Assembly (NCBI RefSeq): GCF_015277815.1
Contig: NZ_CP063813.1
Coordinates: forward strand, 2,170,001 to 2,234,000
Source: Microbacterium atlanticum
GTDB lineage: Bacteria; Actinomycetota; Actinomycetes; Actinomycetales; Microbacteriaceae
Direction: 5' to 3'
Length of the DNA stretch: 64,000 bases
Position numbers and translations under genes: made by a program
The notes under the pieces: generated by a model
Database searches by the model: none
The model's input: the letters and a program-made list of their open reading frames with translations, nothing else
What the model was told of the DNA's origin: nothing
In this document: piece by piece, positions 1-9,664 of the stretch
How the letters are laid out: each line of letters begins with the position of its first letter
How positions within the stretch are numbered: the first letter of the stretch is position 1

Positions 1-965
1 GCACGCTCGCCGAGCAGCTCCGCCGCGCGCACGAGGCCGACGAGGCCCTGCGGGCGACGACAGAGTCCCTGGCGAGCGCGCTGCGCTCGGGCAGCACGCG
101 GGGCGTCTGGGGCGAGACCCAGCTGCGCCGCGTGGTCGAGGCGGCCGGCCTCACCCGTCACGTCGACTTCGACGTGCAGACCTCGATCACGACGGATGCC
201 GGTGCCGGCCGCCCCGACATGGTGATCCGCCTCCCCGGCGACAAGGCGATCGCCGTCGACGCGAAGGTGCCGCTCGACGCCTACCTCGAGGCCAGCGCCA
301 TCCCGCTCACGGCACAGGGAGCGGAGGCGGCACGTCGGCGCTCACTCCTCGACAAGCACGTCAAGGCCGTGCGCGCGCACGTGGACGCGCTGGCGCGCAA
401 GACCTATTGGGCCGGGTTGGCGTCCAGTCCCGAGTTCGTCGTGTGCTTCGTGCCGAGCGAGTCGCTGCTCGCGGCCGCGCTGGAGGAGGATCCCTCGCTT
501 CTGGACTACGCCTTCGGGAAGCGGGTGGCCCTGGCGTCGCCGGTGAACCTGTGGGCGGTGCTCAAGACGGTGGCGTACACGTGGACCCAGCAGGACGTCT
601 CGCAGGAGGCCCGCGCCCTGTTCGACCTGGGCAACCAGCTGTACGAGCGCCTGGGCTCCCTCGCGTCGCACGCCGATGACCTGCGGCGGGCGATCGAGCG
701 CACGGTCGACAGCTACAACCGGTTCGCCGGGTCGCTCGAGACGCGGGTGCTGGTGAGCGCCCGCAGATTCCCCGGCATCGACGCCACCAAGCTCGACGCC
801 GTGAGCGGGCCGGCGACGATCGAGAAGACGCCTCGCCGCCTCACCGCCCCCGAGCTGCTCGACGGCACCCTCGCCGCTCCGGAGAGCGACGAGGCGCTCG
901 GCGTACCGGCGGCGATCGCCGAGCTCGGCGAGGTGCGCACCCGCATCGACTCGCCGCGAGATTGA
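1..965 (+). CDS. rmuC: DNA recombination protein RmuC (5' truncated by window edge)
   Basis: RmuC-family protein; the family has a coiled-coil N-terminus and a nuclease-like core and is thought to limit rearrangements at inverted repeats. The reading frame is already open at base 3, where the coiled-coil part is running (residues TLAEQLRRAHEADEALRAT), so the start lies upstream of the window. The core begins with the family signature TRGVWGETQLRRVVEAAGL, followed by RPDMVIRLPG and AVDAKVPLDAY, typical of the RmuC nuclease-like fold. The 3' end is complete, stopping with TGA. A GTG at 132 lies inside the conserved core and is not the start. No strong terminator is visible before the next, convergent gene. 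Confidence 0.9.
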   Translation, partial: TLAEQLRRAHEADEALRATTESLASALRSGSTRGVWGETQLRRVVEAAGLTRHVDFDVQTSITTDAGAGRPDMVIRLPGDKAIAVDAKVPLDAYLEASAIPLTAQGAEAARRRSLLDKHVKAVRAHVDALARKTYWAGLASSPEFVVCFVPSESLLAAALEEDPSLLDYAFGKRVALASPVNLWAVLKTVAYTWTQQDVSQEARALFDLGNQLYERLGSLASHADDLRRAIERTVDSYNRFAGSLETRVLVSARRFPGIDATKLDAVSGPATIEKTPRRLTAPELLDGTLAAPESDEALGVPAAIAELGEVRTRIDSPRD

Positions 966-1022
966 CGCCGGCGCTCATCCGCGGCCGGCCTCGGCGACCG
1001 CGTCGTCTAAAGACCTCGTGGT

Positions 1023-1238
1023 CTAGTGACCACCGGGGACGAAGCTCAGCAGCCCGATGACGGCGGCGGAGACGCCGACGAACGCGCCGATCATCCACCA
1101 CGCGCTGATCTCGTGTCCCTCGTCGCGGCGCACGCGCAGCAGCACGTCGGGGCGGCGAGCAGGATCGATCGCGTTCGCGACGACCGCGTGCGCGCCGGTC
1201 TGGGGCGACGAGGTCTCTCCGGTCTGCTGCGTGGCCAT
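1023..1238 (-). CDS. Small conserved membrane protein
   Basis: Predicted 71-residue protein of unknown function. The N-terminal half is polar (MATQQTGETSSPQTGAH), the middle is charged (LLRVRRDEGHE), and one hydrophobic helix of about 22 residues (WWMIGAFVGVSAAVIGLL) ends close to the C-terminus, so it looks like a single-pass or tail-anchored membrane protein. The start is set at the ATG because a GAGGAG ribosome binding site lies about 7 bases upstream; a GTG two codons earlier is possible. It sits between rmuC (convergent) and glpX (same strand, 146 bases upstream). Confidence 0.6.
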   Translation of the reverse strand: MATQQTGETSSPQTGAHAVVANAIDPARRPDVLLRVRRDEGHEISAWWMIGAFVGVSAAVIGLLSFVPGGH

Positions 1239-1384
1239 CGTCACACTCCTCGCGTGGAAACACTGTTCATGTCTCCGTCGACACCACTTCGATTGTGCCA
1301 GAGATCGGGTTTCACCGGGTCACGGAAGCATCACAGGCACAGCAGCGGTCGCATCACCGCGGCGAGGCGGACACGCTCACCGGG

Positions 1385-2374
1385 TCACAGCCACTTGGAG
1401 ACCAGGTGCTCCGAGCTGATGCGACGCAGCGTGCCCGACGCGCCCCGCAGCACCACGCTCTCGGTGTAGACGTACCCGCCCTCGCGGCGGACGCCGGCGA
1501 CCAGTGCGCCGTCGGTGACGCCGGTCGCGACGAAGATCGTGTTGTTCCCCTTGACGAGGTCGTCCGCCTCGTAGACGTGGTCGTCGAGCTTGAGGCCGGC
1601 GTCGATGCCGCGCTGCCTCTCCTCGTCGCTGCGCGGCCAGAGCCGCCCCTGAATGTGCCCGCCGAGGGCCTTGATGGCGCATGCGGTCACGATGCCCTCC
1701 GGGCTTCCGCCGATGCCGACGCACATGTCGGTGCGGGCGTTGTGGCGCGCGGCGTTGATGCCCCCGGCCACGTCGCCGTCGCTCATCAGCCGCGTACCGG
1801 CACCCGCCTCGCGGATCTCGTCGATGAGCTGCTCGTGGCGCGGACGGTGCAGCACCGACACGACGAGCTCGTCGACGGGCTTGTGCAGCGCCTTGGCGAG
1901 CCGGCGGATGTTCTCGCCGATGGGGAGGCGGATGTCGACCACCCCGACGCCGGCGGGACCCGTGACGAGCTTGTCCATGTAGAAGACGCTGGACGCGTCG
2001 AGCATCGTGCCGTGATCGGACACGGCGATGACCGACAGAGCGTTGTTGCGCCCCGCTGCGGTCAGCGACGTCCCGTCGATGGGATCCACGGCCACGTCCG
2101 CGCGGGGGCCGCGGCCGTTGCCGACCCGCTCCCCGTTGTACAGCATCGGCGCCTCATCCTTCTCGCCCTCGCCGATCACGATCGTGCCGTCGAAGTTCAC
2201 CGTCGTGAAGAAGGCCCGCATGGCGTCCACCGCGGCGCCGTCCGCCGCCTCCTTCGCGCCCCGGCCGATGAACGGGACCGCGCGGATCGCGGCGGCCTCC
2301 GTCGCGCGCACCAGTTCCAGAGCGAGGTTGCGATCGGGGTGGAGGGGACTCATGTCCGCGGTCAGGCTCACCAT
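1385..2374 (-). CDS. glpX: Fructose-1,6-bisphosphatase, class II
   Basis: Hydrolyses fructose-1,6-bisphosphate to fructose-6-phosphate, the committed gluconeogenic step. The 329 residues match the GlpX family length. Visible motifs are GEGEKDEAPMLYNGE and DPIDGTSLTAAG (metal- and phosphate-binding core of the Li-sensitive phosphatase fold), then IRLPIGENIRRLAKAL and GIGGSPEGIVTACA. The ATG lies 6 bases after a TAGGCT -10 element, so the mRNA is probably leaderless. It is divergent from fba, which acts on the same metabolite, with 192 bases between the starts. In M. tuberculosis glpX lies beside fum and DUF4245, both also found nearby here. Confidence 0.96.
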   Translation of the reverse strand: MVSLTADMSPLHPDRNLALELVRATEAAAIRAVPFIGRGAKEAADGAAVDAMRAFFTTVNFDGTIVIGEGEKDEAPMLYNGERVGNGRGPRADVAVDPIDGTSLTAAGRNNALSVIAVSDHGTMLDASSVFYMDKLVTGPAGVGVVDIRLPIGENIRRLAKALHKPVDELVVSVLHRPRHEQLIDEIREAGAGTRLMSDGDVAGGINAARHNARTDMCVGIGGSPEGIVTACAIKALGGHIQGRLWPRSDEERQRGIDAGLKLDDHVYEADDLVKGNNTIFVATGVTDGALVAGVRREGGYVYTESVVLRGASGTLRRISSEHLVSKWL

Positions 2375-2380
2375 GCGGTC

Positions 2381-2386
2381 AGCCTA
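2381..2386 (-). promoter_or_regulatory. -10 element TAGGCT, leaderless glpX
   Basis: TAGGCT on the minus strand ends 6 bases before the glpX ATG, which places the expected transcription start at the start codon itself. No ribosome binding site is possible in that spacing. Confidence 0.6.
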
Positions 2387-2523
2387 GCCAGTATCCCGCG
2401 CCGATCCCGATGGTTTCCCTCCCGCAGCGACGAAGGAAGGGCGTTTCTTTCCGCGATCGCAGAGACGAGGCTTTCCCCGGCCTCCTTCGCAGGAGGCATC
2501 CGTCACCCGGCCGACCCCTTCGA

Positions 2524-2529
2524 TAGAGT
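2524..2529 (+). promoter_or_regulatory. -10 element TAGAGT upstream of fba
   Basis: TAGAGT lies 37 bases before the fba ATG. The implied leader is about 30 bases and ends in a CAGGGAG ribosome binding site 5 bases before the ATG, so fba is a leadered gene, in contrast to divergent glpX. Confidence 0.45.
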
Positions 2530-2566
2530 TTCCGGTGACGCCCGCCACTATCTACAGGGAGCACTC

Positions 2567-3598
<1,032 letters not shown>

Positions 3599-3610
3599 CG
3601 AAGACGATCA

Positions 3611-3661
3611 GCGGATGCCGCGGCATCGCGCCCTTCATCGGCGCGGCGTCGCGGCATCCGC
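3611..3661. terminator. Bidirectional hairpin between fba and MOSC gene
   Basis: Perfect 12-base inverted repeat GCGGATGCCGCG / CGCGGCATCCGC with a 27-base loop, placed between the convergent ends of fba and the MOSC gene. It has no U tract, as is common in actinobacteria. The arms contain the over-represented heptamer GGATGCC. Confidence 0.6.
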
Positions 3662-3670
3662 CGTCTGGGT

Positions 3671-4222
3671 CTACGAGGGACCGACGTAGCCGTCGAGCAG
3701 TCCCGGCGCGCCGTGCGGACGGTGCGTCACGACGACCTCGTCGCCGGCCTGGACGGTGCCGCCCCGCACCACGCGCAGGTACGGGCCGAGCCGGCGCTCG
3801 GCCGAGAACCGCTTGACCCAGCCGCGCGCCTCCGGGCCGCCGACCCACCGCGCGAAGGTCTGGCACGGCGTGCGGGGCATCGTCACCTCGACGTCGACGC
3901 GCTCGCCGATCCGCCAGCGCTCGCCGATGAGCGCGGCGTTCACGTCGAGGCCCTCGATCCGCAGGTTCTCGCCGAACCACCCCGGCGCAAGCGCGCGGCC
4001 GAGCTCGGACTCCCAGAAGGCGGCGTCCTCCTGCGCGTAGGCGTAGAGCGCCTTGTCGAGGCCGCCGTGATGCTTGCGGTTGGCCTGGACGTCGCCGCGG
4101 ACGCCGTAGGGACCCACCCGCACGGGCCCGTCGAGGGCGCCCTTGTCGATCGCGGTGACGCCGTTGGTGCCGGCGTCGGGACGAAGCTGCCGCACGGCGC
4201 AGACGGCGAGGAGGCGGGGCAT
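3671..4222 (-). CDS. MOSC domain-containing protein
   Basis: 183-residue stand-alone MOSC protein (molybdenum cofactor sulfurase C-terminal domain). Family members handle sulfur or reduce N-hydroxylated substrates with Moco; the substrate here is unknown. Family hallmarks are GVRGDVQANRKHHGGLDKALYAYA (the KHHGGxDKAVY core, shown here from residue 42), WFGENLRIEGLDV, and MPRTPCQTFARW containing the conserved Cys. The ATG lies 6 bases after TACGAT, so it is probably leaderless. It is convergent with fba. A fragment of a different MOSC protein is found near position 63 kb. Confidence 0.88.
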   Translation of the reverse strand: MPRLLAVCAVRQLRPDAGTNGVTAIDKGALDGPVRVGPYGVRGDVQANRKHHGGLDKALYAYAQEDAAFWESELGRALAPGWFGENLRIEGLDVNAALIGERWRIGERVDVEVTMPRTPCQTFARWVGGPEARGWVKRFSAERRLGPYLRVVRGGTVQAGDEVVVTHRPHGAPGLLDGYVGPS

Positions 4223-4228
4223 CCGCTC

Positions 4229-4234
4229 ATCGTA
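4229..4234 (-). promoter_or_regulatory. -10 element TACGAT, leaderless MOSC gene
   Basis: TACGAT on the minus strand, 6 bases before the ATG of the MOSC gene; supports the chosen start and a leaderless mRNA. Confidence 0.55.
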
Positions 4235-4263
4235 AGCCAGTCGGCGGCGCGGAGGGGCGACCC

Positions 4264-4977
4264 TCACTCGGTGGACGGCCCCGCAGGCTCCCCGCGCAGC
4301 AGCACGCGGCCGTCCGGAACCGCGCGCACCTCGATCGCGGCGATCTCGTCGGGATCGAGCGCGGTGCCCGCTTCCAGCCGCGCGGTCGTCCCGGGGGCGG
4401 CCCGCCAGGACGAGAGCTCGCTCGTGGTGCCGTCCGCGGCGGTGACGACCAGCACGTAGGGCCACTCCCGGTCCTCGGCGTACGGATCCCGGCTCGGCGG
4501 GTAGTGGCAGACCATCTCGATGCGCGTGCCCCAGGCCACCTCGGCGAGCTCGACCGTGGCCGACAGCGACACGTCGGCCACCGGTTCCAGCGCGAGGACT
4601 TCATCGAGGCGCGGTCCGGGACGAAGCGCGGTGCCGATCGCCACCGCTGCCACGATCGCCACCGCCGCCGCCGCAGCCAGCCCGGTGACCCACGCCCGCG
4701 TGCGCCGGCGGCGGGCGTCGCGGGCGCCCCGCGCGACCACCCGCGCCCGCGCGGCCGGATCCGGGCCGGTGCCGTCCACCGGATCGAGGAGGGCGCCGGC
4801 GCGATCGGCCGGCACGCGGGCCAGCAGCCCGAGCGTGGGCGCGAGCTCCGACAGCGCCGCACGACAGAGAGGGCAGTCCTCCAGGTGCGCCTCGTAGCGC
4901 GCGCGGTCGTCGGACGTCAGCGCCCGGACGAGGTACGCGGCGTCCCAGTCGGCGAAGCGGGCGTGATCGCTCGTCAT
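4264..4977 (-). CDS. Zinc-binding anti-sigma factor (RskA/RslA type)
   Basis: 237-residue membrane anti-sigma factor for the ECF sigma gene immediately upstream. The N-terminal cytoplasmic part has the ZAS-type zinc motif H31-x3-C35-x2-C38 (HLEDCPLC), followed by a proline/arginine-rich linker, one membrane helix at about residues 98-118 (GLAAAAAVAIVAAVAIGTAL) and an extracytoplasmic beta-rich C-terminal domain of about 115 residues like that of RskA. The gene starts with ATGA overlapping the sigma stop codon, so the two are translationally coupled. Release of the sigma factor probably occurs by redox change at the Cys pair or by regulated proteolysis; that is family knowledge, not shown here. 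Confidence 0.87.
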   Translation of the reverse strand: MTSDHARFADWDAAYLVRALTSDDRARYEAHLEDCPLCRAALSELAPTLGLLARVPADRAGALLDPVDGTGPDPAARARVVARGARDARRRRTRAWVTGLAAAAAVAIVAAVAIGTALRPGPRLDEVLALEPVADVSLSATVELAEVAWGTRIEMVCHYPPSRDPYAEDREWPYVLVVTAADGTTSELSSWRAAPGTTARLEAGTALDPDEIAAIEVRAVPDGRVLLRGEPAGPSTE

Positions 4978-5513
4978 CGCGTCACGCCCTTCTCCTGCAG
5001 CGCGAGCCGCAGCGCGCGCAACCCGTAGTGCAGCCGGGACTTCACGGTCCCCTCGGGCACCTCCAGCTCGCGGGCCATCTCGGCGACGGACATCCCGCGG
5101 TAGTAGGCGCGGATCACGACCGACCGGTGCTCGACGGTGAGGGCGGCGAGCGCCTCTTCGACGAGGATCGCCTCGAACAGCGCATCGGTGGCATCGGGGA
5201 CGACCCGCTCGGGCACCTCGGCGACGCCGATCTCGCGACGGCGGCGCGCGCTGCGGGCCTCGTCGATCACGAGGTGGCGTGCCACGGTGAACATCCACGA
5301 CCTCGTCGTCGACGGGTCCTCCTCGAGGATTCTCGGCGTCCGCCACGCCCTCAGCAGTGTCTCCTGCACGATGTCGTCCGCTCCGGCGCGATCGCCGGTG
5401 AGATGCACGACGTAGCGCCACACCGGCGCCGCATGCGCGTCGTAGAGGGCGGCGAGGCGCTCCGCGTCGCGGCTGTCGGCGCTGTACCGGCGTTCCGCGC
5501 TGTCGTGCGGCAT
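4974..5513 (-). CDS. ECF RNA polymerase sigma factor, SigL-like
   Basis: 179-residue group 4 sigma factor. Region 2 is seen in LYDAHAAPVWRYVVHLTGD, GADDIVQETLLRAW and RSWMFTVARHLVIDEAR; region 4 in VIRAYYRGMSVAEMAREL and VPEGTVKSRLHYGLRALR (helix-turn-helix for -35 binding). No region 3 or C-terminal extension is present. The ATG has a strong GGAGGTG site 5 bases upstream. It forms an operon with the overlapping anti-sigma gene. Its own upstream region carries TGAACC-N16-CGTGTC, which matches the promoter consensus I recall for mycobacterial SigL, so it is most likely autoregulated and SigL-like rather than SigK-like. Confidence 0.9.
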   Translation of the reverse strand: MPHDSAERRYSADSRDAERLAALYDAHAAPVWRYVVHLTGDRAGADDIVQETLLRAWRTPRILEEDPSTTRSWMFTVARHLVIDEARSARRRREIGVAEVPERVVPDATDALFEAILVEEALAALTVEHRSVVIRAYYRGMSVAEMARELEVPEGTVKSRLHYGLRALRLALQEKGVTR

Positions 5514-5531
5514 CCATCACCTCCCGCAGGA

Positions 5532-5559
5532 GACACGAAGCGCGCGTCCGGCGGGTTCA
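5532..5559 (-). promoter_or_regulatory. SigL-type ECF promoter, autoregulatory
   Basis: On the minus strand TGAACC (5554-5559) is separated by exactly 16 bases from CGTGTC (5532-5537), 18 bases before the sigma factor ATG. This agrees with the published mycobacterial SigL consensus TGAACC-N16/17-CGTgtc as I recall it. Confidence 0.65.
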
Positions 5560-5645
5560 GCCGGACCCCGCGCCGCGTCCGTCACACCGAGTATGGCCCC
5601 GCGGGGCGCTGCGGGCGACGCCCGTGGGCTCGTGCGCCGCGCTGC

Positions 5646-6206
5646 TCAGCGGCGGCCGGTGCTGTCGAGGAGCGCCTGCCACACCGCCGGGTCGTTCACG
5701 ATCGGCACCATCATCAGCGCACCCGCCGCGAAGGAGAACACGATGCCGGCGGTCAGCGGGATCCACCACGTGAGGCGGCCCCTGCGCAGGTTCCAGAGCG
5801 AGACGAGCAGCGTCAGGATCCATCCGACGGCGAGCACGATCGCCGCAGCGACCCCCCAGGGGCGTCCGGCCGCCGGGTCGGAGAGCTGCGCGTCCACCCC
5901 CATGAAGCCGAGCACCATCCCGGCGTACTCGTTGTAGTCCAGGTAGGCCGGGAACGCCGAGATGACGCTCACCAGTCCGTAGGCGAGGAGCGCGAACGTC
6001 ACCACGCGGTCGACGCGGCGCGGGCGCGGCGACGGGACGACGGGCGCCGTCGCCGGCGGGGCTCCCGCGTCGGCGACGACGGGCGCAGCCGTCGCGAGCT
6101 GCCAGGGCGCGGGCTCCTGGATGCGGGCGCGCTGCTCCTCCACCGTCGCGTACTCGCCGTACTGCGGCCGTGGCCGCACGTCGGAGGCTCCGGCCGGATC
6201 GGTCAC
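5646..6206 (-). CDS. DUF6264 family membrane protein
   Basis: 186-residue protein of unknown function that resembles the DUF6264 family of Microbacteriaceae. The N-terminus has the typical [11 protein letters not shown] element followed by a proline/alanine-rich stretch; three hydrophobic helices follow ([55 protein letters not shown]). It starts with GTG overlapping the ispH stop (GTGA), so it is co-translated with ispH. No catalytic motif is visible. The association with ispH appears to be a lineage habit and does not itself indicate a role in isoprenoid synthesis. Confidence 0.75.
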   Translation of the reverse strand: MTDPAGASDVRPRPQYGEYATVEEQRARIQEPAPWQLATAAPVVADAGAPPATAPVVPSPRPRRVDRVVTFALLAYGLVSVISAFPAYLDYNEYAGMVLGFMGVDAQLSDPAAGRPWGVAAAIVLAVGWILTLLVSLWNLRRGRLTWWIPLTAGIVFSFAAGALMMVPIVNDPAVWQALLDSTGRR

Positions 6207-7294
6207 GAGCGGCTGCGGCCGCCGACGGCGCGCGCGTCGCGCTTGCCCGAGGCATCCTGCCGCAGCTCCTTGGGCAGCGAGAACATGAGGTCCTCCTCGG
6301 CGGTGCGGACTTCTTCCACGACGCCGTACCCGGCGGCCGCGAGATCACGCAGCACCTCCTGCACGAGAACGTCGGGGACGGAGGCTCCGCTGGTCACGCC
6401 CACGGTTTCGACGCCCTCGAGCCACGCCTGTTCGATCTCGTCCGCGTAGTCCACGCGGTAGGCGGCCTTGGCACCGTACTCCAGGGCCACCTCGACCAGT
6501 CGCACGCTGTTGGACGAGTTCGCCGAACCGACGACGATCACGAGATCCGCGTCCTTGGCGACCTTCTTGATGGCGACCTGGCGGTTCTGCGTGGCGTAGC
6601 AGATGTCGTCCGAGGGCGGGTCCTGCAGCTGCGGGAAGCGCGCGCGGAGGCGACGCACCGTCTCCATGGTCTCGTCGACCGACAGCGTCGTCTGCGACAG
6701 CCACACGACCTTCGACGGGTCGCGCACCTCGATGGTGTCGGCCTCGTCGGGCGAGTTCACGATCGTGACGTGGTCGGGCGCCTCTCCGGCGGTGCCCTCG
6801 ACCTCTTCGTGGCCGACGTGGCCGATCAGGAGGATCTCGAAGTCGTCCCGCGCGAAGCGCACCGCCTCGCGATGCACCTTGGTCACCAGCGGGCAGGTCG
6901 CGTCGATCGCGCGCAGGCCCCGGTCGGATGCCGCGTTCACGACGGCCGGCGACACGCCATGGGCGCTGAACACCACGTGCGCGCCCTCGGGGACCTCGTC
7001 GACCTCTTCGACGAAGACCGCGCCCTTCTGCTCGAGCTCGGTCACGACGTGGATGTTGTGCACGATCTGCTTGCGCACGTACACCGGCGCCCCGAAGCGC
7101 TCCAGTGCCTTCTCGACGGCGATGACCGCCCGGTCGACGCCGGCGCAGTAGCCGCGCGGCGATGCCAGCAGCACCTTCTTCTGTCCGGCGACGGCGATAT
7201 CCTTGAGCGGTTCGCGCCGGCGCGGGATGCGCGGGACGGGCATGCTCACAGGGGCATGGCTCACACGGGTCGATCCCACGGTGCTGGTGCTCAC
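6203..7294 (-). CDS. ispH: 4-hydroxy-3-methylbut-2-enyl diphosphate reductase
   Basis: Last enzyme of the MEP pathway, an iron-sulfur protein making IPP and DMAPP. 363 residues. The three cluster cysteines are seen in [10 protein letters not shown] (C50), [15 protein letters not shown] and [26 protein letters not shown] closes the C-terminal domain. The N-terminus has about 37 extra residues before [11 protein letters not shown]; this is supported because the GTG start lies 6 bases after TAGAAT, a leaderless arrangement. The start codon of the DUF6264 gene overlaps its stop. It is divergent from xseA, as ispH lies close to xseAB in mycobacteria. Confidence 0.96.
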   Translation of the reverse strand: MSTSTVGSTRVSHAPVSMPVPRIPRRREPLKDIAVAGQKKVLLASPRGYCAGVDRAVIAVEKALERFGAPVYVRKQIVHNIHVVTELEQKGAVFVEEVDEVPEGAHVVFSAHGVSPAVVNAASDRGLRAIDATCPLVTKVHREAVRFARDDFEILLIGHVGHEEVEGTAGEAPDHVTIVNSPDEADTIEVRDPSKVVWLSQTTLSVDETMETVRRLRARFPQLQDPPSDDICYATQNRQVAIKKVAKDADLVIVVGSANSSNSVRLVEVALEYGAKAAYRVDYADEIEQAWLEGVETVGVTSGASVPDVLVQEVLRDLAAAGYGVVEEVRTAEEDLMFSLPKELRQDASGKRDARAVGGRSRS

Positions 7295-7300
7295 CCCTCG

Positions 7301-7306
7301 ATTCTA
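7301..7306 (-). promoter_or_regulatory. -10 element TAGAAT, leaderless ispH
   Basis: TAGAAT on the minus strand, 6 bases before the GTG that begins MSTSTVGS. This decides between several possible in-frame starts. Confidence 0.6.
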
Positions 7307-7396
7307 CGGGCGGCCTCCTGAGCGGGGCCTCGGCGCGGCGCCCGCGCCGCCCGCCGTCATCCCGGCGGATCCTCCGGCCGGGGACGAAAGGACCGC

Positions 7397-8749
7397 ATGA
7401 CCTCCTTCCAGCCCGCCGTGGTCCCCGGCGAGCCCCCGCCCGCCGACTCGGTGCGCCCTCGCGACTCCACCCCCCAGGCGCCCACGTCGGTCGCCCGCCT
7501 GAACGACACGATCCGCGGCTTCGTGCAAACCTGGGGCTCGGTGTGGGTCGAGGGCGAGATCACCGGGTGGAATCAGCGCGGCGGCAACGTCTTCGGGCGC
7601 CTGAAGGACCTCGTGACGGACGCCACGATCTCGTTCCGGGTGTGGTCGTCCACGCGGGACCGCCTCCCCGGCGACCTCAAGGTCGGCGACCACGTCATCG
7701 CGTGCGTCAAGGCCGACTACTTCGTCAAGAGCGGCGACTTCGGCTTCAGCGTCTCGGCCATGCGGCACGTGGGGCTCGGAGATCAGCTGGAACGGCTGGA
7801 GCGGCTCCGCGTGCAGCTGCGCCAGGAGGGCCTCTTCGACCCTTCCCGCAAGAAGGCACTGCCGTTCCTGCCTCACCTCGTGGGGCTGATCACCGGCGAG
7901 AACTCGGACGCCGAGAAGGACGTCCACCGCAACGCCGAGCTGCGCTGGCCCCACGTGAGGTTCCGCACCAAGTACGCGGCGGTTCAGGGGGACCGCTGCG
8001 TTCCCGAGACCATCGCGGCGCTGAAGGCGCTGGATGCCGCCCCCGACGTCGACGTGATCATCATCGCGCGCGGCGGCGGCGATCCCCAGACCCTCCTGGG
8101 GTTCAGCGACGAGCGCCTGCTGCGGGCCGTGGCGGCGGCATCCACCCCCGTCGTGAGCGCCATCGGCCACGAGAACGACCATCCGCTCCTCGACGACGTC
8201 GCCGACCTGCGGGCGTCGACGCCGACCGACGCCGCGAAGCGGGTCGTGCCGGACGTCGCCGAGCAGCGAGCGCTCGTCGCGCAGCTGCGCGCGCGCCTGA
8301 CGACCCGTCTCACCCAGCGTCTCGGCCATGACATCGCACAGCTGGAGCAGCTGCGGTCGCGGCCGGCGCTGCGCTCGCCCGAGTCGCTGCTGACGACGCG
8401 CGCGCACGAGGTGGAGCTGCTGGCCGCGCGCGGCCGGGAGCGGATCGACCGGACGCTGCAGCTGCACGAGCGGCGCACGGCGGAGCTGCAGGCGACCCTG
8501 CGCGCGCTCTCCCCCGCGTCGACCCTCGCCCGCGGCTACGCGATCGCGCATCTGGCCGACGGCGTCATCGTGCGCGACGCGGGGCAGGCTCCGCCGTCCA
8601 CCTCCGTCGTCGTGACCGTCGGACGGGGGTCGTTCGCGGCGCGCTCAGAGGGCGAGGTCGCCGAGGGCGGCGCGGCCGCCGGCGGCACCGTCGACGCGGC
8701 AGGAGCAGCGGATGCCGCGGGGTCCGGGGCCGTCCCCGCGCCGAACTAG
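7397..8749 (+). CDS. xseA: Exodeoxyribonuclease VII large subunit
   Basis: Catalytic subunit of exonuclease VII, which degrades single-stranded DNA from both ends. 450 residues. The N-terminal OB-fold is seen in [27 protein letters not shown] sequence at residues 48-70, the catalytic core has [31 protein letters not shown] and [20 protein letters not shown], followed by a long coiled-coil rich in LR/QL residues. The last 35 residues are an unusual Ala/Gly-rich tail. An AAAGGA site lies 5 bases before the ATG. The stop codon TAG forms part of the -10 element of xseB. Confidence 0.96.
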   Translation: MTSFQPAVVPGEPPPADSVRPRDSTPQAPTSVARLNDTIRGFVQTWGSVWVEGEITGWNQRGGNVFGRLKDLVTDATISFRVWSSTRDRLPGDLKVGDHVIACVKADYFVKSGDFGFSVSAMRHVGLGDQLERLERLRVQLRQEGLFDPSRKKALPFLPHLVGLITGENSDAEKDVHRNAELRWPHVRFRTKYAAVQGDRCVPETIAALKALDAAPDVDVIIIARGGGDPQTLLGFSDERLLRAVAAASTPVVSAIGHENDHPLLDDVADLRASTPTDAAKRVVPDVAEQRALVAQLRARLTTRLTQRLGHDIAQLEQLRSRPALRSPESLLTTRAHEVELLAARGRERIDRTLQLHERRTAELQATLRALSPASTLARGYAIAHLADGVIVRDAGQAPPSTSVVVTVGRGSFAARSEGEVAEGGAAAGGTVDAAGAADAAGSGAVPAPN

Positions 8750-8752
8750 ACT
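8747..8752 (+). promoter_or_regulatory. -10 element TAGACT, internal leaderless promoter of xseB
   Basis: TAGACT, 7 bases before the xseB ATG, begins with the TAG stop codon of xseA. It suggests xseB can be transcribed independently as a leaderless message in addition to read-through from xseA. Confidence 0.5.
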
Positions 8753-8759
8753 GGGGGCC

Positions 8760-9017
8760 ATGACCGAGTCGAGCGGCGCCCCCGGCGACGTCGCGACCCT
8801 CTCGTTCGAGCAGGCGCGCGACGAGCTCGTGCGCGTGGTCGCCGAGCTGGAGCAGGGCGCACCGACCCTCGAACACTCCCTCGCACTGTGGGAACGAGGT
8901 GAGGCGCTCGCGGCGCGATGCGAGGAGTGGCTGCTGGGCGCCAAGCGCCGCCTGGAGGCCGCCCGGGCCTCGGCGGAGCCCGCCGCGCGCCGCACGGATG
9001 AGAACGGCGGCGCATGA
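8760..9017 (+). CDS. xseB: Exodeoxyribonuclease VII small subunit
   Basis: 85-residue coiled-coil subunit of exonuclease VII that binds the stalk of XseA. The family pattern is [19 protein letters not shown] followed by [26 protein letters not shown]. It lies 10 bases after xseA and its stop codon overlaps the ATG of the DUF4245 gene (ATGA), so expression of the next gene is coupled. No ribosome binding site precedes the ATG; instead a TAGACT element sits 7 bases upstream. Confidence 0.93.
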   Translation: MTESSGAPGDVATLSFEQARDELVRVVAELEQGAPTLEHSLALWERGEALAARCEEWLLGAKRRLEAARASAEPAARRTDENGGA

Positions 9018-9664
9018 TGGCGCGTGAACCGCGCATCGTGGCAGAGCTGGGCCGCCCGGAGACGCCAGACGAGACGGCGGCCCGCAAGGCCGAGTCCTCG
9101 CGCATCTACCGGTCCAGCCAGAACGTCCGCAATCTGGTCGCCGCACTGCTGGTGACCCTCGGGGTCGTGCTGGTGATCATGCTCGCCGTCCCCCGCGGCA
9201 CACCGCCCGCCCGCGAGCCGATCGATGTCGCCGTCGTGGCCGAGCGCGTCTCGGCCTCCGAGGGAAGAACGGTCATCGCTCCCGAGCTGTCGGAGGGGTG
9301 GGTGGTCAACAGGGCCGGCGTGGAGGGCAGCGGCGCGGCCCGCGCGTTCACCGTGGTCTACGCCCCGTCAGGCGTGGACGACCGCGGTTTCCTCCGCGTC
9401 GCGCAGGGCTTCGACGCCGACGAGTCGTGGCCCACCCGTGTGCTCGCCGGTGCGGCGCCGCAGACCACGGTGACGATCGACGGCATCTCGTGGGACCGCT
9501 ACGAGCTCGACCCCGATCGCACGGGCAACATCTCGGTCGCGATCGCCACCGACGCCGGGCCCGACACGGTGCTCATCTACGGCACCGCCCCCGACGGCGC
9601 GCTGGAAGAAGCGGCGCGCTCCGTCACCGATCAGATCACCGCACTGCGCGAGGAGGACGAGTGA
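9014..9664 (+). CDS. DUF4245 domain-containing membrane protein
   Basis: 216 residues, function unknown. The N-terminal cytoplasmic 38 residues are followed by one membrane helix ([19 protein letters not shown], about residues 42-60) and a secreted domain of about 150 residues matching DUF4245: [31 protein letters not shown], and [18 protein letters not shown] [15 protein letters not shown]. It overlaps xseB by ATGA at its start and the carbonic anhydrase start at its end, so it is the middle of a coupled run. Actinobacterial DUF4245 genes are commonly beside glpX/fum and xseAB, as here. Confidence 0.82.
   Translation: MMAREPRIVAELGRPETPDETAARKAESSRIYRSSQNVRNLVAALLVTLGVVLVIMLAVPRGTPPAREPIDVAVVAERVSASEGRTVIAPELSEGWVVNRAGVEGSGAARAFTVVYAPSGVDDRGFLRVAQGFDADESWPTRVLAGAAPQTTVTIDGISWDRYELDPDRTGNISVAIATDAGPDTVLIYGTAPDGALEEAARSVTDQITALREEDE

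Noticed and set aside
1295..2566. Open frame of over 400 codons running on the plus strand into fba
   Set aside because: It is antisense to glpX; protein similarity to aldolase begins only at the ATG with a ribosome binding site at 2567. Long antisense frames are expected at this GC content.
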